NCBI RefSeq assembly: GCF_008831285.2
Contig: NC_045147.1
Location: 16,842,854 to 16,906,853, forward strand
Direction of reading: 5' to 3'
Length of the DNA stretch: 64,000 nucleotides
Source: Nymphaea colorata
Taxonomy: Eukaryota > Streptophyta > Magnoliopsida > Nymphaeales > Nymphaeaceae
A program made the position numbers and the translations under genes. Under the pieces are notes generated by a model, which was not told where the DNA came from, made no database searches, and worked only from the letters and a program-made list of their open reading frames with translations. Shown here one piece after another: positions 49,167 through 62,800 of this stretch (position 1 is the stretch's first letter; each line of letters begins with the position of its first letter).

Positions 49167-50999
49167 TTTGATTGCGAAACGTAATTACATATGTTCAGCC
49201 ATACATGTTTGTACAATTTATTTAATAATTGAATCACATTTACTATTGTTGTGCATCAATTTGTCAACAAAAGTTGCTTTTCTTTTAGTGAACTGGCAAA
49301 AGTTAACCTGAGAAAAAGCAGAGAAGAGTATACTGCAGAATTGCTTTTCAAAGAATATAAACTCAATCTTGCTGATTAATTGTGTTAAGCTGTTGACTTC
49401 TGTTCATCTTAAAATTGCAACTGGACATGATGCTAGATATATAGGATGCTCACAACCATTTATTAATGCTAGACATCTTTTTTCAAGAAAAATGGGGAAA
49501 AAATCCATTTTATTTAAAAAAGGGTCGAGAGATGGACAATAAAATACAATATTTTCATATTTCACTTGCAACTATCCTTGATTGCTATGAGATCTTGATC
49601 TCCCTCTTATTTCACTAGAAAGTTGATATTTAAGGTAGTGCATTGCTCATGATATGTATGCATCACCATTAAACTTCCTTTACCTCTGTTCACGTTGCCC
49701 TGGAAAAGGAATGATCTGCCAATAAGGGGCCGTCCAGTTGGGTAGGGGATTGAACTCATAAAGACCTTCTAAAATGTCAAAATGTCAATACTTATTAGTA
49801 TTCCTTGGTATATCTTAACTTGTTTCAAAGAAGGAAAAGAAAAAGTTCCAATTCACACCCTTCAAGGCAAATGACTATCTTTACTAATTTTACTATAATT
49901 AACTGCTTGCCATAGTTAAGAGACAGAGAAGAAGTTTATCCTTTATTGAAGTTAATGGTATGCGCATTTCATTCAAGTTGGTCCTCGCTCTTTCTTTCTA
50001 AAAGCAGTATGATGTCATTTTGTGATAAGAGTGAAAACTGTAGCATATAATTTGCCCATTAGTTTTAACCTTGAATGCAAAGGGTATTAGCACAACCGAG
50101 TGGCAAGGTGGCTATCATTCAAGAGGTCTAAAACTCAAATCACATAGTTTGTTGTCACACTTTAAGTGTTTTATTATTGCGAGCCACCAATGGTGGCAAG
50201 TGCGACGCTTAAGTTGAAAAATGTACAATAGGTCCACTAAGGCCCCGAAGTAGGTCAGAACTTTAATAGTATAAAGGTATGGCCTTGAGGGTATCATGCC
50301 GAAGGCAATTTCCCCTAATAAATATTTTAAAAACTCCTAACCTAAAATGATTTGAGACATGCTTAAATTACAGTGAGTTGTTCAATTGCCTATCCGTGAA
50401 GATGAATATGGAAAAAAAACGTTGTAATGGACTCTTAAAATTCAAAGCTCAGGCCAAGAAGAGACCTCTTCACTTGATGGCACTCAGAAAAATGATTGCT
50501 ACGTTCAAAAAAAGGTCCGTCTTTGTCGAATGCGATTGATTTGCGAAGGGCTGCGTAGGTTTCGTGAAGAGACCTAATCTAATCAACACCTTGGTATATC
50601 AAACATGAATTTGTATTAAAAAGGTTGAGTTTAGATCTTATTATCTATCCTCGAATTAAAATCGCAAGATCTTTCATCGTGACTGCATCTGATAAAAGGA
50701 CGATGGTAAAAATATTGGGTCGGAGAAAACATTGGCAAAACTTTGTACTTTTTAGATCTTGATTCAGATCTGATCTAAAACTGATTTTTTGGTGTTAATC
50801 TCAGTCTGAGTTAAATCGGATTTATATCCTAAATAGATCCGAAATAGTGGATCCACTTAAAATGAATCCATTTGCAGGCGCATAAAGTGTGCCAAAGCCG
50901 TTGTTCCCCAGACAGGAAGGCGAGGGCCGAACGCGCGCGAGAGGGCGAGAGAAGTGGCGGGCAACAATCTTTTCAAACGCATCAGTGAGAGAAAGGGGG
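49167..50999. other. Intergenic between SKOR and TcdA-like
   Basis: This is the channel's 3' region and the promoter region of the TcdA-like gene, both on the plus strand. It contains a SINE-like copy (50085-50290). AT-rich TATATCC sequence near 50820-50830 may be a weak TATA box about 170 bases before the ATG. No coding region is supported. Confidence 0.65.
50085..50290 (+). mobile_element. tRNA-like SINE copy
   Basis: The head is TTAGCACAACCGAGTGGCAA (box-A-like) with AACTCAAATC as a box-B-like motif about 40 bases on. The body contains CAATGGTGGCAAGTGCGACG, CTTAAGTTGA and GGCCCCGAAGTAGGTCA. These match, in the same order, the body of the copy in BPA1-like intron 4 (21990-22165), which defines a dispersed family. 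Confidence 0.6.
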
Positions 51000-53900
51000 A
51001 TGATGGGGAGGTCCAATAGCGTGGTGCTGGTAGGCGCGGGCGTCATTCTGGGATCATGTGCTACTCTGGCGCTTCTGAAGCTACTCTCTCCGTAAGCCCT
51101 CTTATTCTTCTTCTTCTTCACTTCTTCATCATTTGTTTTCCCCTTCAATTTCGTAGACATCAGCGACTTGACGGAGATTTCACCCGTCATGAAAGTGCTA
51201 TTCGATTTTCTCCACGGCCTGAGAGAGTCGCTATACTATCTAAGCAATACAATCAGATTCAAAAATCGGCGCCGTCTTTGATACGCCGCGGCGAGATGGT
51301 CACTGCGGTATTTTACATTTTGATTTCCTGGAAAGATGATGTGTATTTGTTTTGCAGGAATGTTAAGAAGAAGCGGTTGATCAACTCTACGGGCATCACA
51401 GATGCCGATCATGGTAAGTTTTTCTTTTATGTGCCTGCTTCTTAAGTTGACAAGGTACAATGCTCAAGGCCCCAATCTTCAGTTCTTTTGATCTTGTTAC
51501 CCTTCTATAATGCATTCTTATTTACCATAAGATTTTTTAATGTCAAAAAGTTCCATTCCAAACCTTTTCTTTCGGTGAATTGTCAAGCTCTTCTACTATG
51601 GGAAATGTCGCTCGACTTCTCTGAAGTGCTAACTAGGCGTAAAAAATTGAGAAAAAATGTGCAATAAGTGGGATTTGATTCCACAAAGAGAAGAGAAAGA
51701 AAACGGTTATGCATCTTTATATGCATTAGATTTTCTGCGTTAACTGTTTGCGTTGCATTTTACCCATGGCAGTGAAGAACTTCATATCTGGGACACGGAG
51801 AAAAAATGATGAGGAGGATGCAGGGGAGGTTTTTCATGATCTTATGGAAGATGAAATAGTGTCTGAACAACTTACAAGGTAATTAACTTATAGGTTAAGC
51901 TCAGTTGGTTAGTTCCCCATTGACTTTTCTCTTTCCTGTATCTGTATTGCGAATATTAGGAGTTTTTCCGATTCTTTTTTCCCCATGTTGGTGCTCAAAG
52001 AAGTGCATGATTTCTGTATTATTAGGAATATTCAATTCTTTGGCTTGGAGTTCCAACGAAAAGTGACAAAATCATTTGTTGTAGTCATTGGTCTTGGAGG
52101 AGTTGGGAGTCATGCTGCTTGCATGCTTTTAAGATCAGGAGTGGGAAAGCTACTTATTGTGGATTTTGACCAGGTCCTTCCTTTTCCTCTTCTTTTCTTT
52201 CTTTTTTCCTTTTCCTGGAATATCCAGATTTGAGCAATCTTATCTCTCCCTCTCCCTCTCCTCGTACACGCACGCACGCACAAACCCCCACACACACGTG
52301 CACAAACCGACACACACACATGCATGCATGTGGATACTTGTAACTCGAATGTCCATTCTATCAGAGGGTCGCTTCTGATGCCTTCTCTTTTGACAAACTG
52401 TTGAGTGGTTATTTGTGATCTTTGGGAATTTATGTCAATAAATTGCCGTTCTGAAGGTACAAAACCTGACTAGAAAGACAGACTTTTTTCACAAAATCGT
52501 CAGAAGATAGTGGCTTTAGTACATCCTGGAAATTATTGGTGTTGGAAGACTAAAATCACTATAGCACGAAAGAGAACAAAATACATAAATTTGTCTTCTT
52601 TCATTTTTGCATTTTTCCATGTTATTTCTACCTTGAAAAACTCTCCCTGCCATAGTAAATAGTTTGAGCAACAAGTTGTTGTTTTGAATTTGTTGCATTT
52701 TCAATCTACCATCTGGTTTCACCTGCTGCTTCATTATTAAGGTACAAGATAGGGTAGCCTGTAGTACTTTTTAGTATCTTTACATCAGCAAAATTCCAAA
52801 ATGTATTCTTGTCTAAAAGCCTTTGGTGGATTTAATAAATTCGCCAAATTTTTTCTCATAACAGGTTTCAAAATTGCATGGTTGTTAACACTGATTATTA
52901 TCACTATGGTGGTCAACTACGAGTGCATATTCATTGGCTGTATAGTTATAATTTGGAATAGAATCCATGTATGGTGCAAATCCTGTGCAGTGTTTTTTTT
53001 TACTCTAAAGTGACTCAATGGTTTTGTTTGTGTGGTGGGTACTGCATAATTTTCAAAAGGTCATGGCCATTCTATGCCTCATCTGTTACCATGAGTAACC
53101 AAGTCAAGACACTGATAAGGCTTATGTTATGTTAATACATGGGCTTAAATTTCATAAGATCTAAAGAAGCCAAATAATTTTGGTGAAATTGTGGATGTCT
53201 ATTGAAGTCCACTTGTTAACATCTCTCTCTCTCTCTCTCTCATTTGCATACACACACATACATATATTGATGGTGGACAATAAGAGTTGGATTAGGAGAT
53301 ATGTTGTTTAACAAGTTTCTAATGAAATCTATAAATTTATATAATGGATCTGAACTTCACAATAAGCGTTTTTTTAAATAATAAAATAATTAGTTGGAAG
53401 TTTGTTTTATCATAAGCAAGCGACAACAAATTACACGTGCAAGATTTGATTGAATGTATAATGCCAGAAACTTTTCATGTCCGGTACATAGTATGCCACT
53501 TCATAGTATTAAAGGGCCAGCTGCTAGCCTGCTACAGACCCTTAACTTCAGGTGAAGGAGAGGTTTAATCTGGAGATAGTCCTAGACTCCTAAGCTGAGA
53601 GATATTATACGTACTCTTGTAGGAATATTGCTAAAACCTACACCATGTCCTGGTGCTTCTTTTCCTGCTCATTAACTAAATTACACACCAGAAATTGTAA
53701 GGCCTGTCTTCTTTACTGTGAGAGTGAGTATGTAGAGAAAATGGGTATTACATTTAAAGTTCTACTGTTTCATGTGAAATTATCTATGGAAGTTCTTCCA
53801 ATTTCTTGAGTATGTTGGTTATTGTCAAGCATTTTTGGGTGTTTTCCTTTGTCCTGTTCCACAACTATATCAAAAGATAACTGGATTGTTCTTCTTAAGC

Positions 53901-56900
53901 TGAAAAGCTTACCTTCTATATTTTTTCCTGAAGGTGTCACTTTCATCCTTGAATCGCCATGCTGTAGCCACCAGAAATGATGTTGGAACTCCAAAAGCTT
54001 TGTGTCTTAAGAAACATTTTTCATTGATCTTCCCGGAGTGCGAAGTGGATGCCCGGGTTCAATTGTATGATTCATCATCTGAGGAGGAAATTCTTGGAGG
54101 CTCTCCTGATTATGTTTTGGATTGCATAGATAACATAGACACAAAGGTACTTCTACCACCTTAGGTCCTAATTTTGCTATTTCATTATGTTACAAACGTA
54201 CCCAGCCCTTGTTTAACTCATTACATTTTGTTCCAAGCAATTTAAGATTTTAGGCCTTCTGTTAGTTTGTCTAGAAAAGTGTAAAGGCCCAAAGCTGACT
54301 CCCTTATAGACAATGTAAAATTGCAGTTTCTTATGATCTAAGAATTATCACTATATTGTTTTTTCTAGCTGCTCATTCTTTCCTTTCACCCTCTTCTTTC
54401 TCATGGTTGTCATTGTGAAGCTGCATTTGTCATGAGCTAGAGGCTGCTACTCAACTTTGTCTGATGTTAGCCTGGATCAGTTAGCAAATCATTGTTTAGT
54501 TCTAGTCATAAGTTACTTCTACATGCAGCAGTGGTGCTGTAAATTGAACAACATACTGGCTATTAATTGGACGTGAATTCAGAGATACTTTTGAAGCATT
54601 TTTCAGTAACCACTTACAAGGCAAGTGGTGATTTATATACAGCATTTGCATATTATATGGTAATAAATGGTAAAAAATGACATGAACCCCTCTGTACATT
54701 ACAGTGTATCTTTTTTTGAGGTATCAAATACACATGTATACATATTCAACACCCTCCAGAGGAATGGCAAAACGAACATTTAATACAGGTTTTTTTTCTT
54801 TGTATTCAATGAAGCAGATTCTTTTAGCAGCTTTATTGTAATGTGTGGTTTCAGTTAGAAACTCCTGAAGCCCTAAAAAACTTTTTTTTCCCTACAGAAG
54901 CCAGTGCCACCCACTGTTGATTGGATTCAATGAATTAGAAGGTTCAATAAGCTGTGTCTTTCTTTGAGATAGCAAACATATGTTATAAAATAATCTTGTA
55001 AAGAATTTTTGTTGTGTATTATTATTACCATGCAAATCACTTATAGTGTGTTGAAGATGCAGTTATTGTTTTTTAGGCAAATAAGGGGATGACGTCAAAG
55101 TTTTCTTCACTTGTTTGGCTATGGATCCTACAATGAATATTTTTCCAGCTACCATATTATGATTAACTTGAGCACTTATGTATTGCAGGTGGCACTCCTT
55201 GCTGCATGTGTGCGTAGAGGTTTGAAAGTGCTTTCTGCAACTGGTGCTGGTGCTCGTGCTGATCCTACAAGGATTCGAGTTGCTGATTTAAGTGAATCAT
55301 CAATAGACCCATTATCTCGAGCAGTTATTACTCTCATCTTACTCTTTGTTCTGCATCCTTTAAGAAATAATGCAAAATGAATTGGTACAAGGCTTTCTTC
55401 TACAGCTCTATATAAATTCTCACACAGAGTCTGCCCTGATTGATTGTTACCTCAGAAGTGTGCCAGGCATAAGGTGATCCTAGCTCAGGTTCAGCTCAAG
55501 CAGCATTTTATTCAGTTTTCAGTTTTCAGATAATCAAGAAACCAAGTGGGTTAGCTGACTGAGCTTGAGTGTGTCTTATGAAACTGATGAAAACAGTCTC
55601 TCATGCCTCATGGGCACTTACATGTTACATGGCCTATCATGGAGCAACATAGTGCCTAGATTCTCTGTCACTGTCCATGGTGCCTAGTGATGGGAATTCT
55701 AAAGGAAGATTTATAATGCACTAATATTCAGATGCTTTTAATGTTTTTCTATTGATAACATTTTTTTTTGTTTTTCTGTCTTTATCAATTAATCTCTGCT
55801 TCTCTTTTGCTAACATTCGTCAACTGTATCCTTGTTCCGCTAGTGATTAGTCTCACTGCACCTCCAGCCAGCTCATTTTCTGCTCCTCTGCCTTCACATT
55901 TCTCTTTGCCAAGCATTATCCTTTGTTTGAGTGCCTATACGTCTCTAAACTCTGGCAATAAAAAAAAAAAAAGAGCATTGATGAATTTGATACTGATTAT
56001 TTTATGTGTTAGACAATCCCTTTCTTCCTGATTGATTTTCTTTTCAGGTGTTTAACGTTTCTTAGCTCTCCTGAAGCTGTGAAATGAAATAGTTCTGTGA
56101 CTGTCCTATATATCTGATAACCATCACCTTTGAGACTTTGACCACATCAGTAGTCAGTGCTTGTCTTTCGTTTGAACTCAACTTTGACTGGCAGTTTACC
56201 ACCTTTTTAACAGTTTTCTCAAAGATAACCTTCCTGAGGGTTGTAATTTTTGTTAACAGAAGTCACATATTTGCTACTCCTATATTCATGGATAGTATTA
56301 GTTATGTTAATGTGGATGACATATTAAAGGAAAATTGTGGATGAGTCACATATCATAACAGGATTAATAGAGATTAACTCTGACAGCAATGGATCCAGTC
56401 TTGATCCATGAAGGCATCAATTGCATATGCTGCGTATATAATCGGAATTATTTGAATGCTGCATGATTTGATCAGACCTAGTTGCTCATATAGCTGGTGT
56501 TTCTGACTTTATTATGCAAATAGAATGGATTTCTCATGTTGTCTATCTTGTTGGATGAATTCCAAAAACTAATGTTTCTTTTCTGTATGCTAGATTGTTT
56601 TTCACATCCGTGAAATTTGTGTCTCCGTGTCTTATAATATATAAAAATACAAAAATTTTTGTTAACTTATATTCCAATGGCTGACTTATTTACATCTCCG
56701 AGAAAATATTTAGCATATTTCGATTTCGTTTCATGTGAAGATTAAAAGGATCTTAATTTATATGCATAAGTAGAGGAAAAATGAGCAGAATTAACATCAA
56801 TAAAATATTTGCAAAGGTTATAATACTTTAACTAATGAAAAAGAAAAAGAATATGTCACTCTGAGAAGGAATCAAACTGTCCTTTATTTTCAAAATGTAC

Positions 56901-58433
56901 AGAAAATTTTCAAATGGGAATGGAAGTTGTTATTTTAGGCTTAGTTTTGTCATCTAGCCCATTCATCATTATCCAGTTACCTTTTCATATACATAAGAAC
57001 CATTTCTCTTTATAGTCAAAGATTGCTCTTCCTGCAGGTGTACTTTTCATTAATTGTCCTTACCTGTGGAAATTACTCATTTACAGGTGAGGCACCGTCT
57101 AAAGAAGGAACATGGTATCAATGGTGGAATACCTGTTGTCTTTTCACAGGAGAAACCAAAGGCCAAGCTTCTTCCTTTTGAAGGTTCATCTGGAAATGAT
57201 GAAAACCCTTCTGATTATCAGGTTTAAAAGACAGACATTTTTGGTTTTTTGTTTTTTTTGTTTTGTTTTTCTTTTCAGGCTGCCTCTTTTCTGTGTAATA
57301 TTGTTGCTGAGCTAACACTGTTGAGTCCTGATGACAGATAGTTCCAGGCTTTAGAGTACGTATAATACCTGTTCTTGGTACCATTCCGGCCATTTTTGGA
57401 CAAGTAATGGCATCTTATGTGGTTACCAAACTGGCTGACTTGCACGTCCAAATGGAGCCAGTTGTTAATCTGGATTTGGATCACTATCATATCCTACACC
57501 ACCGTCTTATTGAGCATGAGGAACTCTTACATGGTACTGCCATGGAAGTTGAGGTGGGTAACATTTTTCCTGATATAAACTATCAAAATCGTAAGACTTC
57601 TTCTGTCTGTTTGGTTCCTCTATTGAATCCTGTTCTTCATGGAGAGTCATATGTGCTTTGGTAAGACTGTTTAAATGCTTCCTCTCCACTTGTATTATTC
57701 TTCATATTCAAATGATACAACAAAAAACAAAGGTTTCTCTTGTTGGTTTCAATCCTAGGGTTTATAACGAGACTTTTTTCTCTGTTGTTACCGTTTTGAT
57801 GGCATCTTTTCTTTAACATCTAAAATTATAAATTGTTCCCCCTAATCCTTAGACTTGATGAAATTTGAGGAATATATTTGAGTTTAGCCTTCTCTCTTGC
57901 TCATTTCCCTATGAACCTTGAGGCTACACAGTAACTTAGGTTTGGCTGTATTTCATAAGCCATATTTTACATATTTGGGTGCAAGTTTTTCTCTGCTCCT
58001 TAAATTAGCTGCACAAGAATGTTACACAATGATAGTGTGGTGAACTTAGATGTTTTTTTTTCTAAAGGTTGATGTCGAGGAAGTGATGTATGTTGTCAAA
58101 GAGTTGTGGCGTGGACGTAGTGCACGAGATCAGTCTCAACGAGATGTAGGGCGAGGGATGTGGAGATCTGTTAATGAATTGATGTTGGTGAGGTAAAGAG
58201 TTGAAAAAATCTTTGTTTCTCTGCATATTGTTGAGCCGGTTCTCCTTGTCCTACCCTTGTGTGTGCATCTGTTATCTTTCTGCTTCTCATACGTGTGTGT
58301 GTGTTTGTTGCAAGTGTATCTGCATGTTATCCCATGCTTATTCACATGATTATCGCTTTCCAGAATTCAAATCCATGCCTTGTACACTCCTTACTGTTTT
58401 TCCATAGGAGCCTAATAAAACTGCATTTGAAAC

Positions 58434-58464
<31 letters not shown>

Positions 58465-59865
58465 GTGTGCAACTTTCTTACTTGTATGGAGCCTAATAAA
58501 ACTGCAATTGTAACCTCTCTCTCTCTCTTTCTTATGTGTGCAACTTTCTTACTTGCTCTTGCTTTAATTGACTTGTTTTTCCAGTTTATGAAATATGAGT
58601 GATGTCTGGCAGTTTCCGGTTAAAAGATGCAGTTCCAGGATATCCTGGATTTGCTGTAGCTGTTTACATGTGTAATATTTTAGTTAGTTTCGTTTCTTGT
58701 CTATTCTTTCATTTGTTTAAGAATGTTCGTTCAAGGTTGTTGCTTATATCTTCCCTAGTCTCACTTCACTCCTAGGCTTTGTATCTGATTCACCTGTGCT
58801 TCTCTTGCTTTTTCTCCAACTTTGAGTTTTTGTTTCCATTCACCATTTAATGTTGCCTCCATTCAAAATAGTAATTAAAGTGCTACTTGTCCAGGTGGGA
58901 TCGTGCAAAACCTGCTACAGTATCAAATTTGATACTTCTCAAATTCAAGGAGGTACATAAGCAGTTGTAAAGGTTCTGAACTTCTGATATATAGATTGTT
59001 CATGTGCTTGATTTAAAATGCATTAGCTCATGCTTCAAGGCGCACAACTGGTGACTTTATTTTATGCCTAGTAATGTCTATATTAGTATTCTAAATGTCC
59101 CTGATGGCTATTTTCATATCAGTGGACCTATGTGCATTAACTATTTATGTCATCCAGTCCTCAAGATCCATTTTACAAAGATGAACTGCGCATTACCATC
59201 TATGTTACAGCATTCTCCTTAAAAGAGATGCTTCTCATTATCTTGCTTTTTCAGTATGAATAGGTCATATGTCTAATGCACAGGGTGCAGAAATCAGGTA
59301 CCTTGAGGTTGTCTCTAGCTTGTTCATTCATAAAAAATGCTGACCTCGTGCTCAAATACAAGTTTTATGAGATAACAAGAGTTCAAAAACTAACGCTCAG
59401 AAAAACAAGAATGGGAAAACTAATTAAACTCATTTACTGGTGAAATATTTTTGTGCTTGTTTATAAAGTTGGTTTGATCACATCACATTCAATGGTTTCC
59501 TACTTTTCTTTAGAATGATAAATTTAATTTACAAATCAAATTAAAAAAATGATTTGTGCCATTGAATTTCTATGCACCAAATGTGATGTCAGCCTGCTGG
59601 AAATTTTAGACTGAAATTTGTTGCAACTATTTGTTTTGTTTTTGGAAAAAAGAAGGCGGACCAAAAAATTGTTCATGTATGTAATGCTTGAACCCTGGAT
59701 TTTTTGTTCTGATTTTTCTCATGTTTCCACATGCCATGGTTTTTGCAGGCGGAAGAACATGAGGCCTCAACCCTTGGTGAAATGAAACAAAAGGATCCTG
59801 CGTTCTTTGCGATGGTCTCAGATGTGCTGAAGCGAGCAGCTGCAGACTTTGGCCTGAAAGAGTAA
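51000..59865 (+). CDS. TCD: TcdA/Tcd1-like tRNA t6A dehydratase (E1/ThiF fold)
   Basis: Eleven exons (51000-51091, 51358-51413, 51773-51878, 52026-52173, 53934-54146, 55189-55323, 57087-57221, 57338-57553, 58068-58192, 58895-58952, 59749-59865) join in phase to encode 466 residues. The family uses ATP to convert N6-threonylcarbamoyladenosine at tRNA position 37 to its cyclic form (E. coli TcdA, yeast Tcd1/2). A hydrophobic N-terminal anchor (VVLVGAGVILGSCATLALL, about residues 8-27) recalls the yeast proteins, which sit on the mitochondrial outer membrane. The nucleotide site is VVVIGLGGVGSHAACML with GLGGVGS at 107-113, followed by VDFDQVSLSSLNRHA, DCIDNIDTK and SATGAGARADPTRI. Eukaryotic E1-like proteins for Ub-like modifiers share the fold, but the short length, single ThiF domain and DPLSRAVRHRLKKEHG segment fit TcdA better. 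Two adjacent ATGs (51000 and 51003) are both usable. Confidence 0.92.
58408..58555 (+). repeat. Tandem duplication in TcdA-like intron 9
   Basis: Two copies starting at 58408 and 58489 share GAGCCTAATAAAACTGCA, AACCTCTCTCTCTC and CTTATGTGTGCAACTTTCTT followed by ACTTG. They differ mainly in CT-run length and two substitutions. Confidence 0.95.
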
Positions 59866-62800
59866 GAAAATTGGATCAAGTGTTTCAACCTGAACAGCCT
59901 GGTAACCTTACCATCTCTGTTGGCATTGTGCACCAAGCGTGGCTTTCCAATCTCCTCTTTCGCGAAGATGGGGATTGTTGGAAGGGTTGCTGTCGATGTG
60001 CTGGTCATTGTACCTGAGCTCCTGCCAAGTAGGAATTTTCAAGAAATTCGGCCATATTCTGATCGGACTTCCTAAGGGAGGGAGTTGAATCTTCTGGTCT
60101 GGTGGTTGTTAGCTCTCTCAAGTTTGGCTGCTTACTAAATTTTGTTGTTGTGGAATTATTTGCTATTACGTGGTGAATATTTTACCTGTTCATTAAAGAG
60201 AGCATAAATGTTGATGTTCAAGACATCAAACTTGCTTTACAATTTGTAGCCTTGGTCGTGGGGTTTTTACCAGTCTTGCTTGTGGTTGGTGCCCAGGTGA
60301 ATTTGGGGGGATGTAATAATAAATAGCTAATCACATCCAAAGGAAATTTTGAGCAAATTCCGTCCGAAAATGCTTTATTATTATGCTTTTGTTGAAATTC
60401 TAATCCGCATTGTGGCCCTGGAATCCGATTATTTCCAAACCTTTCATTAGCACGGCAGTTATACAGATTTTTAAAAAAGAGTAAATATTTAAGAACCTAT
60501 ACAAACTGAACTTTGAATGACCTAGAGATAAAGGAAGAAGGGCCAAGACCGAATTTCTCGGTAGGCTCCAGTGGAGGCCAGTTGGACTTCGGCCCCAAGC
60601 TATGATTATTAGAACGAGTCGGCGGTGCTTTTCCAGTAGAGTAGCTCATCCATTCATCTATGTGTGGCTAATCTTTAATGCACTTGAGGTGTGGATCATG
60701 GGTTCCTTTCTTTATGAACTTGTGCCCATCTTCCTCATCATATCAAAGGTAGATGAAGAAACAACAGAAACCGCCATGGATGTGCCTGGATTAGTTAGAA
60801 TCCATTGAGCTTTGTCAGAGAGAGAGCGGTGTAACGCTTGAACTGGGACTAGGGGCTCATGTCATGTGCTGTCTACCCAGCAGTGGGTTTATCATCATCA
60901 TCTTATCCCAAACCCCTTTTTGGCAGTAGAGAGATGACAGGTGAACTTGCTTTTTTCCCATGAATCCATAGAAAGGACCTTATCTCAATTATGTCAGTCG
61001 ATGCCCCCATACGTGCACAATGTGATTCACTGCTTATGAGTTGGGGCAGAAGAGTATCCAAGGAAAAGTTCCTTTACGCCTTCCTTTTGAAGGTGGCCCC
61101 CTGCTGCATGTGACCTAACTAATCTCATGATTATTTTGAAGATCCTTTGCATTCCTTTTCGTATCAATGATTGCAAAGAGAGAGAGAGGTTACTGTTTTT
61201 ATCAATATGGAAGCTTGCAGTTGTTCACATCGTGCCGTTTCCATAATCAAATGATCAGTAGTTCCTAGAAGAACTACTTGCAACTGGGTATCTTAAGATT
61301 AATATTTCATATGAAAAGAGCTCGAGAGTTTTGACACTCTTAGGACTTAAAAAGAAAAGCAAAAGAACACCGAATTAAGTGCTTTATATGGCAGTCGGAG
61401 GCCTCTAATGGGCCATGGGTGCATGGATGCCCATGCCACTCGAACTAATGACCAGCCACCTATAACAGTACTTCTTCATACAGTCGTCCTCGCTCATTCG
61501 ATATTGCGATTTGTCTGAAAAACTTAGAGGACTACAGGATTGAATTTTAAAGCCATTTTTCATTTTGAAGCCAGCTCCAAGAATCTGGTAATTAGAAAAA
61601 GTTGTGTTCTGATCACCTTGGGTTTAGAATTTTTAAAAAAAATCATGGTTATCCACATTTCAATAAATGCATGTGCACATACACAGTTATATACATATAT
61701 ATGCACATAGAAAAATAAATGTAGAGCCCATGTTTTAGATAGAGAGAGAAAGATATGAAAAGTGATACAGACTGGAGAAGGTGCTTTAAATGAAAAGTAC
61801 AGAAAAAGCAGATAGAAAAAGATATGGCCTCCACTATAAAGACCCAGATAGGGGCACATGAGAGTAGAGAGGGAGGAAGAAATGGGCCTCACACCTTTCA
61901 TGTGGATCTCCTTTATAGCCACCCCACCACCCTTGGGGGGCCTCCGTGCCAATTCTCTCTTCCATGATCATTATTATTGTTATTATTATTATTATTTGTC
62001 GGTCACATTTGTTTGAGAGCGAAGAGTGGAGGGACCCGGGGAGCTCGGGACGACGTGTATACGCGTGCCGTCAGCACAAGTACACTTAAAAGGAATGAGG
62101 TTATTCAATTCGCCCTACCCACGTGATGACTCCCTTCCTTATAATTGTTCTTGCACCTCGGTTTATTTTTCATCTTTTCTTTCCTTTCATTTCCTTTCCT
62201 TTTATTCACAAGGAAAAAGGAAAAAAATTAAGATGAGAACATTCAAACACTTGGATGTTCAATTTTAGAAAGTCTTTTCAAGAAAAAGAAATATTGGTTG
62301 GTGCCAGAATCCATCCGCGAGTTCGCAAATGGATTGGACATGGATAAGCTGAATCTGTCGCCATCTGATTTGATGTGTGCATGCAACTCAATATAAACAA
62401 GCATGTACAGCCAATTTAGACTAGAATCTACAATCTCAAAGAGATAAACTTGAATTTAATCTTATATTATGTCAGTTAAGATGCTGCTTTAGATGCCAAA
62501 TTGCAACAAAATGACGCATCAAGTGTGGTTTAAGCGCGTCGATGTGACGTAAATGAGTGTGATGATTTTGTCATAATGCGTGAACTAATGAACATGAGGC
62601 ATGTTGTGTAAGATGCATGAATGTGCAGAGGTTGGAAAGAGCTGTACAGTTTGCCTTTCCTCCTCCTCCTTTCTCTAGCCATTATGTTGCTGACTTCCTC
62701 TCTGCGAAAGGGCCCTTTTCTTCAGTTGCTTGGCAGCATTGGCAACTGTACAAAGAGAATTTGGATTCTAAATCTAAATTTATGGGAAATTATTAGCACA

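Noticed and set aside
60602-60808. 68-codon frame in the right intergenic region
   Set aside because: No motif, no flanking exons and an unremarkable context.
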